This document shows positions 56,354-64,000 of a stretch of DNA of 64,000 nucleotides, in pieces. The DNA is from Pseudomonas sp. F(2018) (GTDB lineage Bacteria; Pseudomonadota; Gammaproteobacteria; Pseudomonadales; Pseudomonadaceae). Below the pieces are notes generated by a model. That model saw nothing but the letters and a program-made list of their open reading frames with translations. It did no database searches and was not told the DNA's origin. Location: the NCBI RefSeq assembly GCF_005508865.1, contig NZ_SCOM01000001.1:868001-932000 (forward strand), written 5' to 3'. Position numbers and translations under genes: made by a program. Within the stretch, counting starts at the first letter, position 1; every line of letters starts with the position of its first letter.

Positions 56354-56632
56354 ATGACCAGCAAACCCGAGGTGGTGATCACTTACTGCACCCAGTGCCA
56401 ATGGCTGCTGCGTGCCGCCTGGCTGGCCCAGGAGCTGCTCAGCACCTTCGCCGACGAGCTGGGCATGGTCAGCCTGCAGCCAGGCACCGGTGGGGTGTTC
56501 CGCATCGTCTGCGACGGTGTTCAGCTGTGGGAGCGCAAGGCCGATGGCGGCTTCCCCGAGGCCAAAGTGCTCAAGCAGCGCCTGCGCGACCTGATCGACC
56601 CCGAGCGTGACCTGGGCCATAACGACCGCTAG
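56354..56632 (+). CDS. SelT/SelW/SelH-family (Rdx) thioredoxin-like protein
   Basis: 92 residues with the Rdx start VVITYCTQCQW (CxxC redox motif at about 12-15) and the GGVFRIVCDGVQLWERKADGGFPEAKVLKQ core. The ancestral selenocysteine is Cys here. Likely a small redox protein. The start ATG at 56354 has AGGAG upstream. The last four bases overlap the convergent EamA gene. Confidence 0.85.
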   Translation: MTSKPEVVITYCTQCQWLLRAAWLAQELLSTFADELGMVSLQPGTGGVFRIVCDGVQLWERKADGGFPEAKVLKQRLRDLIDPERDLGHNDR

Positions 56633-57501
56633 GCCATATCCTCGACGCTGGCCGCGCGCTTGCTCAGGCGCGCCGAGACCACCGTGGCCAGCAGGATCAG
56701 TGCGCCGCCGAACAGCATGCGCAGGCCAGGCTGCTCGTTGAACAGCCACCAGGCGAAGGCGATGCCGTAGACCGGCTCCAGGGCGAACACCACCGAGGCG
56801 CTGCGCGCGTTGAGCACGCGCAGGCTGGCGACGAACAGGCTGTGTGCCAGCGCCGTGCACAGCAGGCCGAGCAGGCCAATCCACAGCCAGTCCAGCGCAC
56901 GCACTTCGGGCAGTGCCGACCAGGCCAGCGGCAGGCTCACCAGCAGGATCGCCAGGTTCTGCCACAGCGCGGCCTGGGCCGGTTTCACTCCGGCCGTGGT
57001 GGCGCGGTTGGACACCGAGACCAGGGCGAACAGCAGGCCGGAGAAGATCGCCCAGGCCAGGCCGATGGTGGCGTCGCTGCCCAGGTCGAAGTGCGGGGTG
57101 ACCAGCACCAGACCGAGGCTGACCAGGGCCACCACACCCCATTCGGCCAGGCGCACCTTCTCGCGAAACAGCAGCCCCTCGAGCAGCACGGTGAAGGCCG
57201 GGAAGCTGGCGAAGCCGAGGGTGGCCACCGCCACGCCCGAGACTTTCACGGCGATGAAGAACGCCCACCAGTGCCCGCCCAGCAGCAGGCCGGCGCCGGC
57301 CAGGGCCAGGCGTCGACGCCAGCTGATGGTCGCCAGCGGCTCGCCCAGGCGCGCGAATACGCCGAGGGCCGCCACGGCGAACAGGGCGCGGCCGAACACG
57401 ATCACCAGCGGTGCGGCCAGCGCCAGCTTGCCGAAGATGCCGGACAGGCCGAAGAACAGGGCGCCCAGGTGCAGGGCGAAGAGGGCGGTGCGGTGTTGCA
57501 T
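56629..57501 (-). CDS. EamA/DMT-family metabolite transporter
   Basis: 290 residues from ATG 57501 (MQHRTALFALHLGALFFG), about ten membrane helices in two EamA repeats. A typical inner-membrane exporter of unknown substrate. The frame extends upstream, but the extra residues are polar and without coding character. It is 49 bases downstream of the csaA-like gene, same strand. Confidence 0.88.
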   Translation of the reverse strand: MQHRTALFALHLGALFFGLSGIFGKLALAAPLVIVFGRALFAVAALGVFARLGEPLATISWRRRLALAGAGLLLGGHWWAFFIAVKVSGVAVATLGFASFPAFTVLLEGLLFREKVRLAEWGVVALVSLGLVLVTPHFDLGSDATIGLAWAIFSGLLFALVSVSNRATTAGVKPAQAALWQNLAILLVSLPLAWSALPEVRALDWLWIGLLGLLCTALAHSLFVASLRVLNARSASVVFALEPVYGIAFAWWLFNEQPGLRMLFGGALILLATVVSARLSKRAASVEDMA

Positions 57502-57550
57502 GATTTTTTCCAGACTGCGGGAACGGAGTGAAGCGTGACGCGGAACAGGC

Positions 57551-57886
57551 TCAGGCCAGGCGCGCGCCATTGGGTAGCGGCCTGTCGAAGCTGGCCAATA
57601 CCACCTTGCCGTCCTGATCGTAGACGCCGGTCACCAGCACTTCGGAGCGCACGCCGGCGATGCGCTTGGGCGCGAAGTTGCACACGCACAGCACCTGGCG
57701 GCCGATCAGCTCTGCAGCGCCATAGTGGGCGGTGAGCTGGGCGCTGGAGGTCTTCACCCCGAGCTCGCCCAGGTCCACTTCCAGCACGTAGGCCGGCTTG
57801 ATCGCCTTGTCGTTGGGGTAGGCGCTGAGCAGGGTGCCGACGCGCAGCTCCACGCGTTCGAAGTCCTGCCATTCGATGGTCTGCAT
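57551..57886 (-). CDS. csaA: tRNA-binding-domain protein, CsaA-like
   Basis: 111 residues forming one OB-fold tRNA-binding domain: VELRVGTLLSAYPNDKAIKPAYVLEVDLG, QVLCVCNFAPKRIAGVRSEVLVTG. Matches CsaA, described as a protein-secretion chaperone. AGGAG is present before the ATG. In P. aeruginosa csaA lies beside an araC gene and a plcP/agt pair, as here. Confidence 0.88.
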   Translation of the reverse strand: MQTIEWQDFERVELRVGTLLSAYPNDKAIKPAYVLEVDLGELGVKTSSAQLTAHYGAAELIGRQVLCVCNFAPKRIAGVRSEVLVTGVYDQDGKVVLASFDRPLPNGARLA

Positions 57887-57977
57887 GACGACAACTCTCC
57901 TGATGATCGGCAGAGTCTAGGCGTGCCGCGCACAGCGGTCTGTCGCAGGACTCGCGGAGTTTGTCGCGCGACTCGCG

Positions 57978-58727
57978 TTAGGCGCTGGTGCGCAGCTGAC
58001 GCGGCGTCAGGCCGAACTCGCGGACCAGCGCCGCGGTGAAGGCGCTCTGCGAGCCGTAGCCGACCCGCGCGGCGATCTCGCCCACCGGCAGGCGGCTGTG
58101 CAGCAGCCACCGGCGGCCCAGTTGCAGGCGCAGTGCGCGCACATGCTCCATCGGCGTGAGGCCGGTCTCGGCGAGGAAGCGCGCGTGGAAGCGCGCCGTC
58201 GACAGGCCGCACAGGCGCGCCAGGTCGGCGACCTGCAGCGGGTGGGCGCAGTGCCGCTCGATATAGGCATCGATCCTGGCCAGCGGCAGGCCGACCGAAA
58301 TTGGTGCCGGCGCCGCGGCGTTGCTCAGGCTGGCCAGAAGCAGGGCGGCGCCTTGCTGGCCGATCACTTCGTCGTTGATCGGGCTGGCTGCCAGCCAGTT
58401 GACCAGTTGGCCCTGAGCCGGGTCGAGCTGCAAACGGCCGGGGCGTTCCAACAGGCGGCGACTGGCATCGGCGTGGTGGCCGAGACGCTGCTGCAGCCAG
58501 CCATCCATCGGCACGTCCAACACCAGGCACTGGCTGCCCAGGGGGCTGGCGCAGGCGTGGTGAGCGCCCGGCGGTACCACGGCCAGGCTCAGGCTGGAGA
58601 CCTGGCAGCCGCGCCCGCCCACTTCGAAGTCCAGCTGGCCGCTGAGGCCGAATACCAGCTGGGCATGCTCGTGGCTGTGGGCGATCTGTTCGTGGTGGTA
58701 GTGGCGCAGGGAGAGCAGCTGTGGCAT
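57978..58727 (-). CDS. AraC-family regulator with cupin sensor domain
   Basis: 249 residues: N-terminal cupin (LRHYHHEQIAHSHEHAQLVFGLSGQLDFEVGG) and C-terminal double helix-turn-helix (LARLCGLSTARFHARFLAETG, VGEIAARVGYGSQSAFTAALVREFG). Probable regulator of the EamA transporter or of csaA downstream on the same strand, as with many cupin AraC proteins next to exporters. AGGAG lies before the ATG. Confidence 0.88.
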   Translation of the reverse strand: MPQLLSLRHYHHEQIAHSHEHAQLVFGLSGQLDFEVGGRGCQVSSLSLAVVPPGAHHACASPLGSQCLVLDVPMDGWLQQRLGHHADASRRLLERPGRLQLDPAQGQLVNWLAASPINDEVIGQQGAALLLASLSNAAAPAPISVGLPLARIDAYIERHCAHPLQVADLARLCGLSTARFHARFLAETGLTPMEHVRALRLQLGRRWLLHSRLPVGEIAARVGYGSQSAFTAALVREFGLTPRQLRTSA

Positions 58728-58778
58728 GGCGAACTCCTGATCGAGCGGTCAGTGTACATGCCGGAGCAGCCGCGCTGG

Positions 58779-58811
58779 CCGTCATCTAATCGTCATTCGC
58801 CTGTCATGGTC
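58779..58811 (+). promoter_or_regulatory. PHO box upstream of the plcP-agt pair
   Basis: Three 11-base direct repeats in phase: CCGTCATCTAA, TCGTCATTCGC and CTGTCATGGTC. The unit matches the PhoB site CTGTCAT-N4. It ends about 50 bases before the start codon, the usual place at the -35 region of a phosphate-starvation promoter. Confidence 0.8.
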
Positions 58812-58860
58812 ATTTCACCGCTGGCGCGCAATCTCGGCTAAACCCAGCCGGAGGCCGCCC

Positions 58861-59670
58861 ATGAGCATCGCCGAGCGCAGCAAGCCCAGCCGCAAGCAGC
58901 ATGTCCGCACCCTGTGGATTTCCGACGTCCACCTCGGTACCCGCGATTGCCAGGCCGAGCGCCTGGCCGGGTTCCTCAAGCGCTACCAGGCCGACCGCAT
59001 CTACCTGGTCGGCGACATCATCGATGGCTGGAAACTGCGCGGCGGCATCTACTGGCCGCAGGCGCACACCAACGTGATTCGCCGCCTGCTGACCATGAGC
59101 AAGCGCGGCACCGAGGTGATCTACGTCACCGGCAACCACGATGAATTCCTGCGCCGCTATTCCACGCTGATGCTCGGCAATATCCAGCTGGTCGATGAGG
59201 CGATCCACGAGACCGCCGACGGCCGCCGCCTGCTGGTGATCCACGGCGACCAGTTCGACGTGATCACCCGCTACCACAAGTGGCTGGCCTTCCTCGGCGA
59301 CTCGGCCTACGAGTTCACCCTGACCCTCAACCGCTGGCTCAACCATTGGCGCGAGCGCTGGGGCTATGGCTACTGGTCGCTGTCGGCGTTCCTCAAGCAC
59401 AAGGTCAAGACCGCGGTTAACTTCATCAGCGACTTCGAGGAGTCCATCGCCCACGAATGCGTCAGGCGCGGCCTGGACGGCGCCGTCTGTGGCCATATCC
59501 ACCACGCCGAGATCCGTCGGGTCGGCGGCGTCGAGTACATGAACTGCGGCGACTGGGTGGAGTCCTGCACGGCGCTGATCGAGCACCTGGACGGCAGCAT
59601 CCAGCTTTACCGCCTGGCCGATGAGCAGGCCCAGACCGACGCGCTGGCGACCCTCGGGCAGGCGGCATGA
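58861..59670 (+). CDS. plcP: PlcP-type metallophosphoesterase (phospholipid-degrading), LpxH-like
   Basis: 269 residues, calcineurin-like with all metal motifs: ISDVHLG (about 20-26), GDIIDG, GNHDE, IHGDQFD and GHIHHAEI. The sequence belongs to the LpxH superfamily, but with the glycosyltransferase gene overlapping by four bases (ATGA) and a PHO box in front it fits PlcP. PlcP removes phosphate headgroups from phospholipid under phosphate starvation. GGAGG precedes the ATG. The alternative is a UDP-diacylglucosamine hydrolase paralogue. Confidence 0.8.
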   Translation: MSIAERSKPSRKQHVRTLWISDVHLGTRDCQAERLAGFLKRYQADRIYLVGDIIDGWKLRGGIYWPQAHTNVIRRLLTMSKRGTEVIYVTGNHDEFLRRYSTLMLGNIQLVDEAIHETADGRRLLVIHGDQFDVITRYHKWLAFLGDSAYEFTLTLNRWLNHWRERWGYGYWSLSAFLKHKVKTAVNFISDFEESIAHECVRRGLDGAVCGHIHHAEIRRVGGVEYMNCGDWVESCTALIEHLDGSIQLYRLADEQAQTDALATLGQAA

Positions 59671-60704
59671 GGATTCTCATCGTCAGCGATGCCTGGCATC
59701 CCCAGGTCAACGGCGTGGTCACCAGCCTGCAGGCACTGGTCGGCGAACTGCGTGGCCTCGGCCATCTGGTCAAGGTGCTGTCGCCGCAGGACTTCAACCA
59801 CCTGCCGTGCCCAAGCTACCCGGAGATCCCCCTGGTCTGGGATCTGTGGCGGGTCGGCCCGGCCATACGCGACTTCCGTCCGGACTGCGTACACCTGGCC
59901 ACCGAAGGCCCGCTGGGTTGGGCGGCACGGCGCTGGCTGATGCGACGTGGGCTGGTGTTCTCCAGCGCCATCCACACCCGCTTCCCCGAGTATGTGCATA
60001 CCCGCTGGTCGTGGCTGCCGCTGAGCTGGGGCTACGCCTACCTGCGCCGCTTCCATCGGCCCAGCCAGGCGGTGCTGGTGAGCACCGAACGCCTGCGCGA
60101 GGAGTTCGCCGCCCAGGGCCTCGGTCGGCTGCGGTTGTGGCGCAAGGGGGTGGACGGCGCGCGCTTCCGCCCGCAGCTGCAGGCCCCGGCCGAGCCGGTG
60201 TTTCTCTACGTCGGTCGCCTGGCGGCGGAGAAGAACCTGCGCGCCTTTCTCGACCTGGATCTGCCCGGCGAGAAGCGGGTGGTCGGCGATGGTCCGGAGC
60301 GGGCGTCGCTGGAGCACGATTACCCGCAGGCACGTTTCCTCGGCTTCCAGCAGGGCGAGGCACTGGCGCAGTCCTTCGCCGGCGCCAGCGTGCTGGTGTT
60401 CCCCTCGCGCACCGACACCTATGGCCTGGTGATGCTCGAGGCGCTGGCCTGCGGCACGCCGGTGGCGGCATTCCCGGTGGCCGGACCGCTGGATGTGCTG
60501 GAGCAGGGCGTGACCGGGGTGATGGCCGAGGACCTGGGCCTGGCCTGCCGGGCGGCGCTGCAGCTGGATCGTGCGGTGTGCGCCGAACATGCCGCGCGCC
60601 AGTCCTGGCGCGCCTCGGCGCTGGAGTTCCTGGCGACGCAAGCGTTGCTGGATGGCGAGCCGTGCGGCGAGCTGGCCTACGTGGGAGGATTGTCGACGAC
60701 CTGA
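59667..60704 (+). CDS. GT4-family glycosyltransferase, Agt-like (glycolipid synthesis)
   Basis: 345 residues, GT-B fold: N-terminal IVSDAWHPQVNGVV with acceptor loop, C-terminal FVGRL-type segment (VFLYVGRLAAEKNL) and SRTDTYGLVMLEALACGTPVAAFP nucleotide-sugar site. It should glycosylate the diacylglycerol made by PlcP, giving glycolipids that replace phospholipid when phosphate is scarce. Its overlap with plcP points to coupled translation. Sugar donor not readable from sequence. Confidence 0.82.
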   Translation: MRILIVSDAWHPQVNGVVTSLQALVGELRGLGHLVKVLSPQDFNHLPCPSYPEIPLVWDLWRVGPAIRDFRPDCVHLATEGPLGWAARRWLMRRGLVFSSAIHTRFPEYVHTRWSWLPLSWGYAYLRRFHRPSQAVLVSTERLREEFAAQGLGRLRLWRKGVDGARFRPQLQAPAEPVFLYVGRLAAEKNLRAFLDLDLPGEKRVVGDGPERASLEHDYPQARFLGFQQGEALAQSFAGASVLVFPSRTDTYGLVMLEALACGTPVAAFPVAGPLDVLEQGVTGVMAEDLGLACRAALQLDRAVCAEHAARQSWRASALEFLATQALLDGEPCGELAYVGGLSTT

Positions 60705-60725
60705 CGCCCGGCGAAACGCCGGGGC

Positions 60726-60756
60726 TTGACCTCAAGTCGACTTGAACCGGCAGAGT
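60726..60756 (+). promoter_or_regulatory. SoxR-like box in a 19-bp-spacer promoter, upstream of the methyltransferase
   Basis: TTGACC (60726-60731) is followed by a 19-base spacer holding the perfect dyad TCAAGTCGACTTGA (60732-60745) and CAGAGT at -10. The layout and the first 11 bases (TTGACCTCAAG) are the same as in the SoxR promoter at 28719-28746 of this window. Another MerR-family protein with a similar site cannot be excluded. Confidence 0.7.
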
Positions 60757-60786
60757 GCTCCCATCGACCATATGAAGGAGCACTCT

Positions 60787-61629
60787 ATGACCCCGCAAGC
60801 CTTGTTCGACGAACAGAGCCGACTGTGGAATGGCGCCGCCGGCCAGGCCTGGGTGGAGTCCCAGGCCCTGCTGGACGCCCTGTTCGCCCCCCTGGAACCG
60901 CTGCTGCTCGACGGCCTGCAGGTCCACGAGCGGGTGCTGGATATCGGCTGCGGCACCGGCGCCACCACCCTGGCCGCGGCGCGTCGCCAGGACGCCGGCT
61001 GTGTCGGCGTCGATGTCTCCGCGCCGATGCTGGCCCTGGCCCAGGCGCGTGCCGAGCGCGAGGGCAGCCGGGCGCGGTTCGTCTGCGCCGATGCGCAGAG
61101 CCACGGGTTCGAGCCCGCCAGCTTCGATCGGCTGATCTCGCGCTTCGGCGTCATGTTCTTCGCCGATCCCCGGGCCGCCTTCGCCAACCTGCGCCGGGCG
61201 GCCAGTGACGGGGCGAAGCTGCGCCTGATCGTCTGGCGCAGCGCCGCGGAGAATCCCTTCATGACCCTGGCCGAGCGCACGGCCGCGCCCTGGCTGCCGC
61301 AGCTGCCGGTACGTCGTCCGGGCGCGCCGGGGCAGTTCGCCTTCGCCGAGGCGCAGCGGGTGCGCGAGCTGCTGGCGGCGAGCGGCTGGGATCGCGTGGA
61401 GGTAAGCCCGCTGGACGTGCCGCTGAGCATGCCGGAGCCCGCGCTGGTGCCTTACCTGAGCCGGCTGGGGCCGGTCGGCATGGCGCTGCAGGAGCTGGAA
61501 GAGGGCGCCAGGGCGGCGTTGGTCGAGGGCTTGCGCGCGGCCTTCGCGCCCTTCGTGCGGGGTGAGTGGGTGGAGTTCGAGGCGGCCTGCTGGCTGATCG
61601 AAGCGCAGGCCGCTCCGCTTAGAGGATGA
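60787..61629 (+). CDS. SAM-dependent methyltransferase (class I)
   Basis: 280 residues with the glycine-rich SAM loop VLDIGCGTGATTLA (about 49-62), the acidic end of the second strand (GVDVSAPM) and motif CADAQSHGFEP. Substrate unknown. ATG at 60787 has AAGGAG six bases upstream; an earlier in-frame ATG at 60742 lies on the MerR-type promoter. The 3' end overlaps the convergent cyaB by 11 bases. The MerR-type promoter suggests induction by redox stress. Confidence 0.83.
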   Translation: MTPQALFDEQSRLWNGAAGQAWVESQALLDALFAPLEPLLLDGLQVHERVLDIGCGTGATTLAAARRQDAGCVGVDVSAPMLALAQARAEREGSRARFVCADAQSHGFEPASFDRLISRFGVMFFADPRAAFANLRRAASDGAKLRLIVWRSAAENPFMTLAERTAAPWLPQLPVRRPGAPGQFAFAEAQRVRELLAASGWDRVEVSPLDVPLSMPEPALVPYLSRLGPVGMALQELEEGARAALVEGLRAAFAPFVRGEWVEFEAACWLIEAQAAPLRG

Positions 61630-63007
61630 TCTTGTCGCGCAGCTTCTCGGCGGCCTGGTTGAGCGCCTGGATGACCTTCTCCTTGTCGTAGTTCTGGATG
61701 CCGTTGGTATCCAGGTACATGGAGAAGCCCGGCAACTCGTGCTCGACGTAACTGGAGCGGGCGCCCAGGTCGCGGCGGAAGTCCACCACCTGGTAGATCT
61801 GCACCGGGCGGCTGAAGCCCTTGACCACGATCTGGCCCTTGTCGCGGCACATGATCACGTCCTTGATCAGCGAGTAGGTCTCGTGGGAGATAAGGATCTC
61901 GCCGGCTTCCGAGGAGCTTTCCAGGCGGCTGGCCAGGTTCACTTCGCGGCCGATGATGGTGTAGTCCATGCGCGTGTCGGCGCCGAAGTTGCCCACGGTG
62001 CAGTAGCCGGTGTTGAGGCCCATGCGGATCTCCAGCGGCTTGGTGATGCCCTGGGCGCGCCACTGCTGGCGCAGCACCTTCATGTGCTTGCGCATGGCGA
62101 TGGCCATGGACACCGCGTTCACTGCGTCTTTCTTGGCGCCCTGGCTGGAGGGGTCGCCGAAGAACACCAGCACGCTGTCGCCGACGAACTTGTCGATGGT
62201 GCCGCCGTACTTGAGGGCGATCTTCGACATCTCGTTGAGGTAGGTGTTGAGCAGGTCGGTGAGCTGCTCGGCTTCCAGCTCCTCGGCCAGTTCGCTGAAG
62301 CCCTTGATGTCGGAGAAGAACACGGTGAGCTTCTTGCGTTGGGTCTCCAGGCGCACGTGCTTCTTGCCGCTGAAGATCATTTCCCAGACCTGCGGCGACA
62401 GGTACTTGGCCAGGTTGCGTGCCAGGCGCGCGGCCTTTTCCTGCTCGCGTTTGATCTCGATGCGTGCCTGGGTCAGGCGCATGCCCTGCTCGTGGACGAA
62501 GAAGGCGGTGATGCAGATATACAGGGTAGTCAGCAGGATGCTGGTCATCGCCACCAGGCTGGGGCTGGCGATATTGATTTCCGGATGGATCAGCGCGGTG
62601 TTCAGCGCCATGCTGCCCAAGGCGATCAACAGGGCCAGGCCCATGTTGCGCAGGCCGCCGGCGATCAGCGAGCTGAACGCCAGGGTCAGCAGGAACATCA
62701 GCGTCGGCACTATCGAGAAGCCCATCAGCACGCCGGCGGCGCCGGCATGGATGGCGTCGAGGAACAGCAGGATCAGGTTGGTCTGCTGCGGATGATCGCG
62801 CTTGAAGCGGTTGCCCAGGTGATAGGCCAGGTGCGGGTAGAGCAGGGCGTACGGCACCATCCACAGGATGTTGTAGCCGAAGTGGTTGCTATAGGTACCG
62901 GCAGCAACGGCAGCAGCGGGGGCGATGTAGGCCAGCACCCGCGAATAATATTCGCGGAGCAACGGGGCAGGCTGCGCCCTGGGTGTTTCCTGGACGTTGG
63001 ACTTCAT
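61619..63007 (-). CDS. cyaB: Class III adenylate cyclase with MASE2 domain
   Basis: 462 residues, the length of P. aeruginosa CyaB. The MASE2 membrane domain (about 25-185, five to six helices) is followed by a class III cyclase domain with metal-binding Asp in FFSDIKGFSELAE and FVGDSVLVFFG, and DYTIIGREVNLASRLE. It produces cAMP for Vfr-controlled genes. The neighbourhood (PlcP/Agt pair upstream on the opposite strand) also matches the cyaB region of P. aeruginosa. Confidence 0.93.
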   Translation of the reverse strand: MKSNVQETPRAQPAPLLREYYSRVLAYIAPAAAVAAGTYSNHFGYNILWMVPYALLYPHLAYHLGNRFKRDHPQQTNLILLFLDAIHAGAAGVLMGFSIVPTLMFLLTLAFSSLIAGGLRNMGLALLIALGSMALNTALIHPEINIASPSLVAMTSILLTTLYICITAFFVHEQGMRLTQARIEIKREQEKAARLARNLAKYLSPQVWEMIFSGKKHVRLETQRKKLTVFFSDIKGFSELAEELEAEQLTDLLNTYLNEMSKIALKYGGTIDKFVGDSVLVFFGDPSSQGAKKDAVNAVSMAIAMRKHMKVLRQQWRAQGITKPLEIRMGLNTGYCTVGNFGADTRMDYTIIGREVNLASRLESSSEAGEILISHETYSLIKDVIMCRDKGQIVVKGFSRPVQIYQVVDFRRDLGARSSYVEHELPGFSMYLDTNGIQNYDKEKVIQALNQAAEKLRDKIIL

Positions 63008-63110
63008 GGATGGAGCGATCCCTGATGTTTTTCTGACGCTTCTGACGAGCGCCTGAACGGCTGCAAGACCTGAGCCAAGGCTATGGCGGGTAGGGGATCA
63101 TAACCAGCTG

Positions 63111-63142
63111 CCATTCAGCGGCCAAGCGTGGCCGCCGAATGG
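63111..63142. repeat. Hairpin between cyaB and the HD-domain gene
   Basis: CCATTCAGCGGCCA (63111-63124) and TGGCCGCCGAATGG (63129-63142) pair with one mismatch. It lies ten bases after the minus-strand HD gene and has no T-tract. A possible mRNA-end structure or REP-like element. Confidence 0.5.
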
Positions 63143-63152
63143 CGAAATGCAA

Positions 63153-63740
63153 TCACGCCGGCTGGCGTTCCATGGCGGCCTTGTACAGCGACTGCCTGGG
63201 CTGGGCGAATACCCGGCGCAGCATGGGCTCGAAGAACTCCAGCGGCAGCACTTCGCCCTGCGGGTCGAAGGCGGCGGCGTCGTAGCGGGCGCAGAACTCG
63301 ATGGTCGCCTGGTACTGCGGGTGGTCCTTGAACTGCTCGCGCAGATGGCGATCCATGCCCAGGTGATGGAAGAAGTAGTAGCCCTGGAAGATGCCGTGCT
63401 TCTCGACCATCCAGTGGTTCTCGGCGCTGACGAACGGCTTGAGCATGGCCGCGGCGATGTCCGGGTGGTTGTAGGTGCCGAGAGTGTCGCCGATATCGTG
63501 GAGCAGGGCGCAGACCACGTATTCCTCGTCACGGCCGTCGCGGTAGGCGAGGGTGGCGGTCTGCAGCGAGTGGCTCAGGCGGTCGATGGGAAAGCCGCCG
63601 AAGTCGCCGTCGAGCAGGCGCAGGTGGCTGAGGATGCGGTCGGGCAGCCGGGTGGCGTACTGGGCGAAATCCTTGGCGATGATGGCCCAGTCATCTGCCG
63701 TGCCGTCTTCCATATGGGTGAAACGGGCATGTGCATTCAT
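63153..63740 (-). CDS. HD-domain protein (predicted phosphohydrolase)
   Basis: 195 residues from ATG 63740 (MNAHARFTHMEDG), preceded by AGGA. The HD domain shows SHSLQTATLAYRDG, CALLHDIGDTLG (His-Asp) and NHPDIAAAML, followed by HHLGMDRH. These are typical metal ligands of phosphohydrolases. Substrate unknown. The frame continues upstream, but the ATG with a Shine-Dalgarno is preferred. Confidence 0.83.
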   Translation of the reverse strand: MNAHARFTHMEDGTADDWAIIAKDFAQYATRLPDRILSHLRLLDGDFGGFPIDRLSHSLQTATLAYRDGRDEEYVVCALLHDIGDTLGTYNHPDIAAAMLKPFVSAENHWMVEKHGIFQGYYFFHHLGMDRHLREQFKDHPQYQATIEFCARYDAAAFDPQGEVLPLEFFEPMLRRVFAQPRQSLYKAAMERQPA

Positions 63741-63795
63741 TAAGCGTCCTCTTGTTATTGGTCGGGACTGCGCACGGATACGATCTTGCGAGCTA

Positions 63796-63890
63796 GAGCC
63801 AGACAAGGCAGAAGTGGCCGAAGGAGCGCAGTTTACGAGCTGTAAATGAGCATCCTGAGGCCGCTTCTAACGCCGACTGGCCGACGCGCA
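63796..63890. repeat. REP-like intergenic palindrome
   Basis: AGAAGTGGCC (63810-63819) and GGCCGCTTCT (63859-63868) pair with one mismatch, with TTTAC-GAGCT-GTAAA in the middle (63832-63846). The type resembles interspersed Pseudomonas palindromes near gene ends, recognised from memory. Confidence 0.55.
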
Positions 63891-63905
63891 GCAGGTCGTA
63901 TGGCC

Positions 63906-64000
63906 TCAGAAACGGATACGGCCGGTGAAGGCGTCCTTGAGCATCACCCAGTCGCCCATCAGGCTGTACAGCGGGTACTTGAAGGTGGCCGGCTTGTTCT
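63906..64000 (-). CDS. C-terminal end of an unidentified protein (5' part outside window)
   Basis: The last 30 codons, reading KPATFKYPLYSLMGDWVML and ending TGRIRF, lead to a TGA at 63908-63906. The segment resembles the end of the predicted metal-dependent hydrolase family PF10118 (GDWVM...GRI pattern), from memory, so the family is a weak guess. The rest lies beyond the window. Confidence 0.5.
   Translation of the reverse strand, partial: NKPATFKYPLYSLMGDWVMLKDAFTGRIRF

Overview
The window is high-GC chromosomal DNA from a Pseudomonas species. Several gene neighbourhoods match Pseudomonas chromosomes as I know them: csaA / araC / PlcP-like / glycosyltransferase / cyaB, recQ / GGDEF / DUF2804 / MarR / FimV-like, soxR beside a divergent monooxygenase, and a complete lap adhesin locus. 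The species was not determined. The integron-type array fits groups that carry chromosomal integrons, such as stutzeri/alcaligenes/mendocina.

Layout. 1-8.1 kb: 3' end of metE, a phosphopantetheinyl transferase, a possible small RNA ending in an orphan terminator, a secreted dienelactone-hydrolase-like enzyme, a beta-lactamase-fold hydrolase coupled to a DUF502 membrane protein, and a 1.0-kaa WG/Sel1-repeat protein. 8.1-9.6 kb: a three-gene minus-strand cluster (isochorismatase-like plus two unknowns). 9.6-13.7 kb: an integron-type array with eight cassettes, eight attC sites and an attI-like site, all read on the minus strand, visibly AT-richer than the flanks and with no integrase next to it. 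13.9-16 kb: LytM peptidase, an unknown gene and an AraC regulator. 16.2-21.9 kb: assimilatory nitrite reductase operon nirB-nirD-FNT transporter-PP2C/kinase, with a sigma-54-type promoter and a leader that looks like a NasT (ANTAR) antitermination target. 22.1-23.7 kb: dctA with a sigma-54 promoter and two DctD-like palindromes. 24.2-29.2 kb: aceK, an aerotaxis receptor, a DTW-domain enzyme and the soxR pair. 29.2-47.4 kb: lap locus, with lapE-lapB-lapC on minus, divergent from a 3209-aa LapA-like adhesin, followed by lapD and lapG. 47.5-56.6 kb: DUF454, UPF0149, a nested inverted-repeat element, recQ, an HsbD-like diguanylate cyclase, DUF2804, MarR, FimV-like and SelW-like. 56.6-64 kb: EamA transporter, csaA, AraC, a PHO-box-preceded plcP/agt pair, a methyltransferase with a SoxR-like promoter, cyaB, an HD protein and a fragment at the edge.

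How the genes work together. LapE, LapB and LapC should export the adhesin. LapG should cleave its TAAG site and LapD should hold LapG back in response to c-di-GMP, to which the HsbD-like cyclase could contribute. NirB/NirD reduce nitrite imported by the FNT protein. The PlcP/Agt pair should replace phospholipid with glycolipid when phosphate is scarce. SoxR should drive the monooxygenase and possibly the methyltransferase.

The least explained parts are the integrase-less cassette array and the palindromic element in front of recQ. Functions were assigned by reading motifs; no database search was run.
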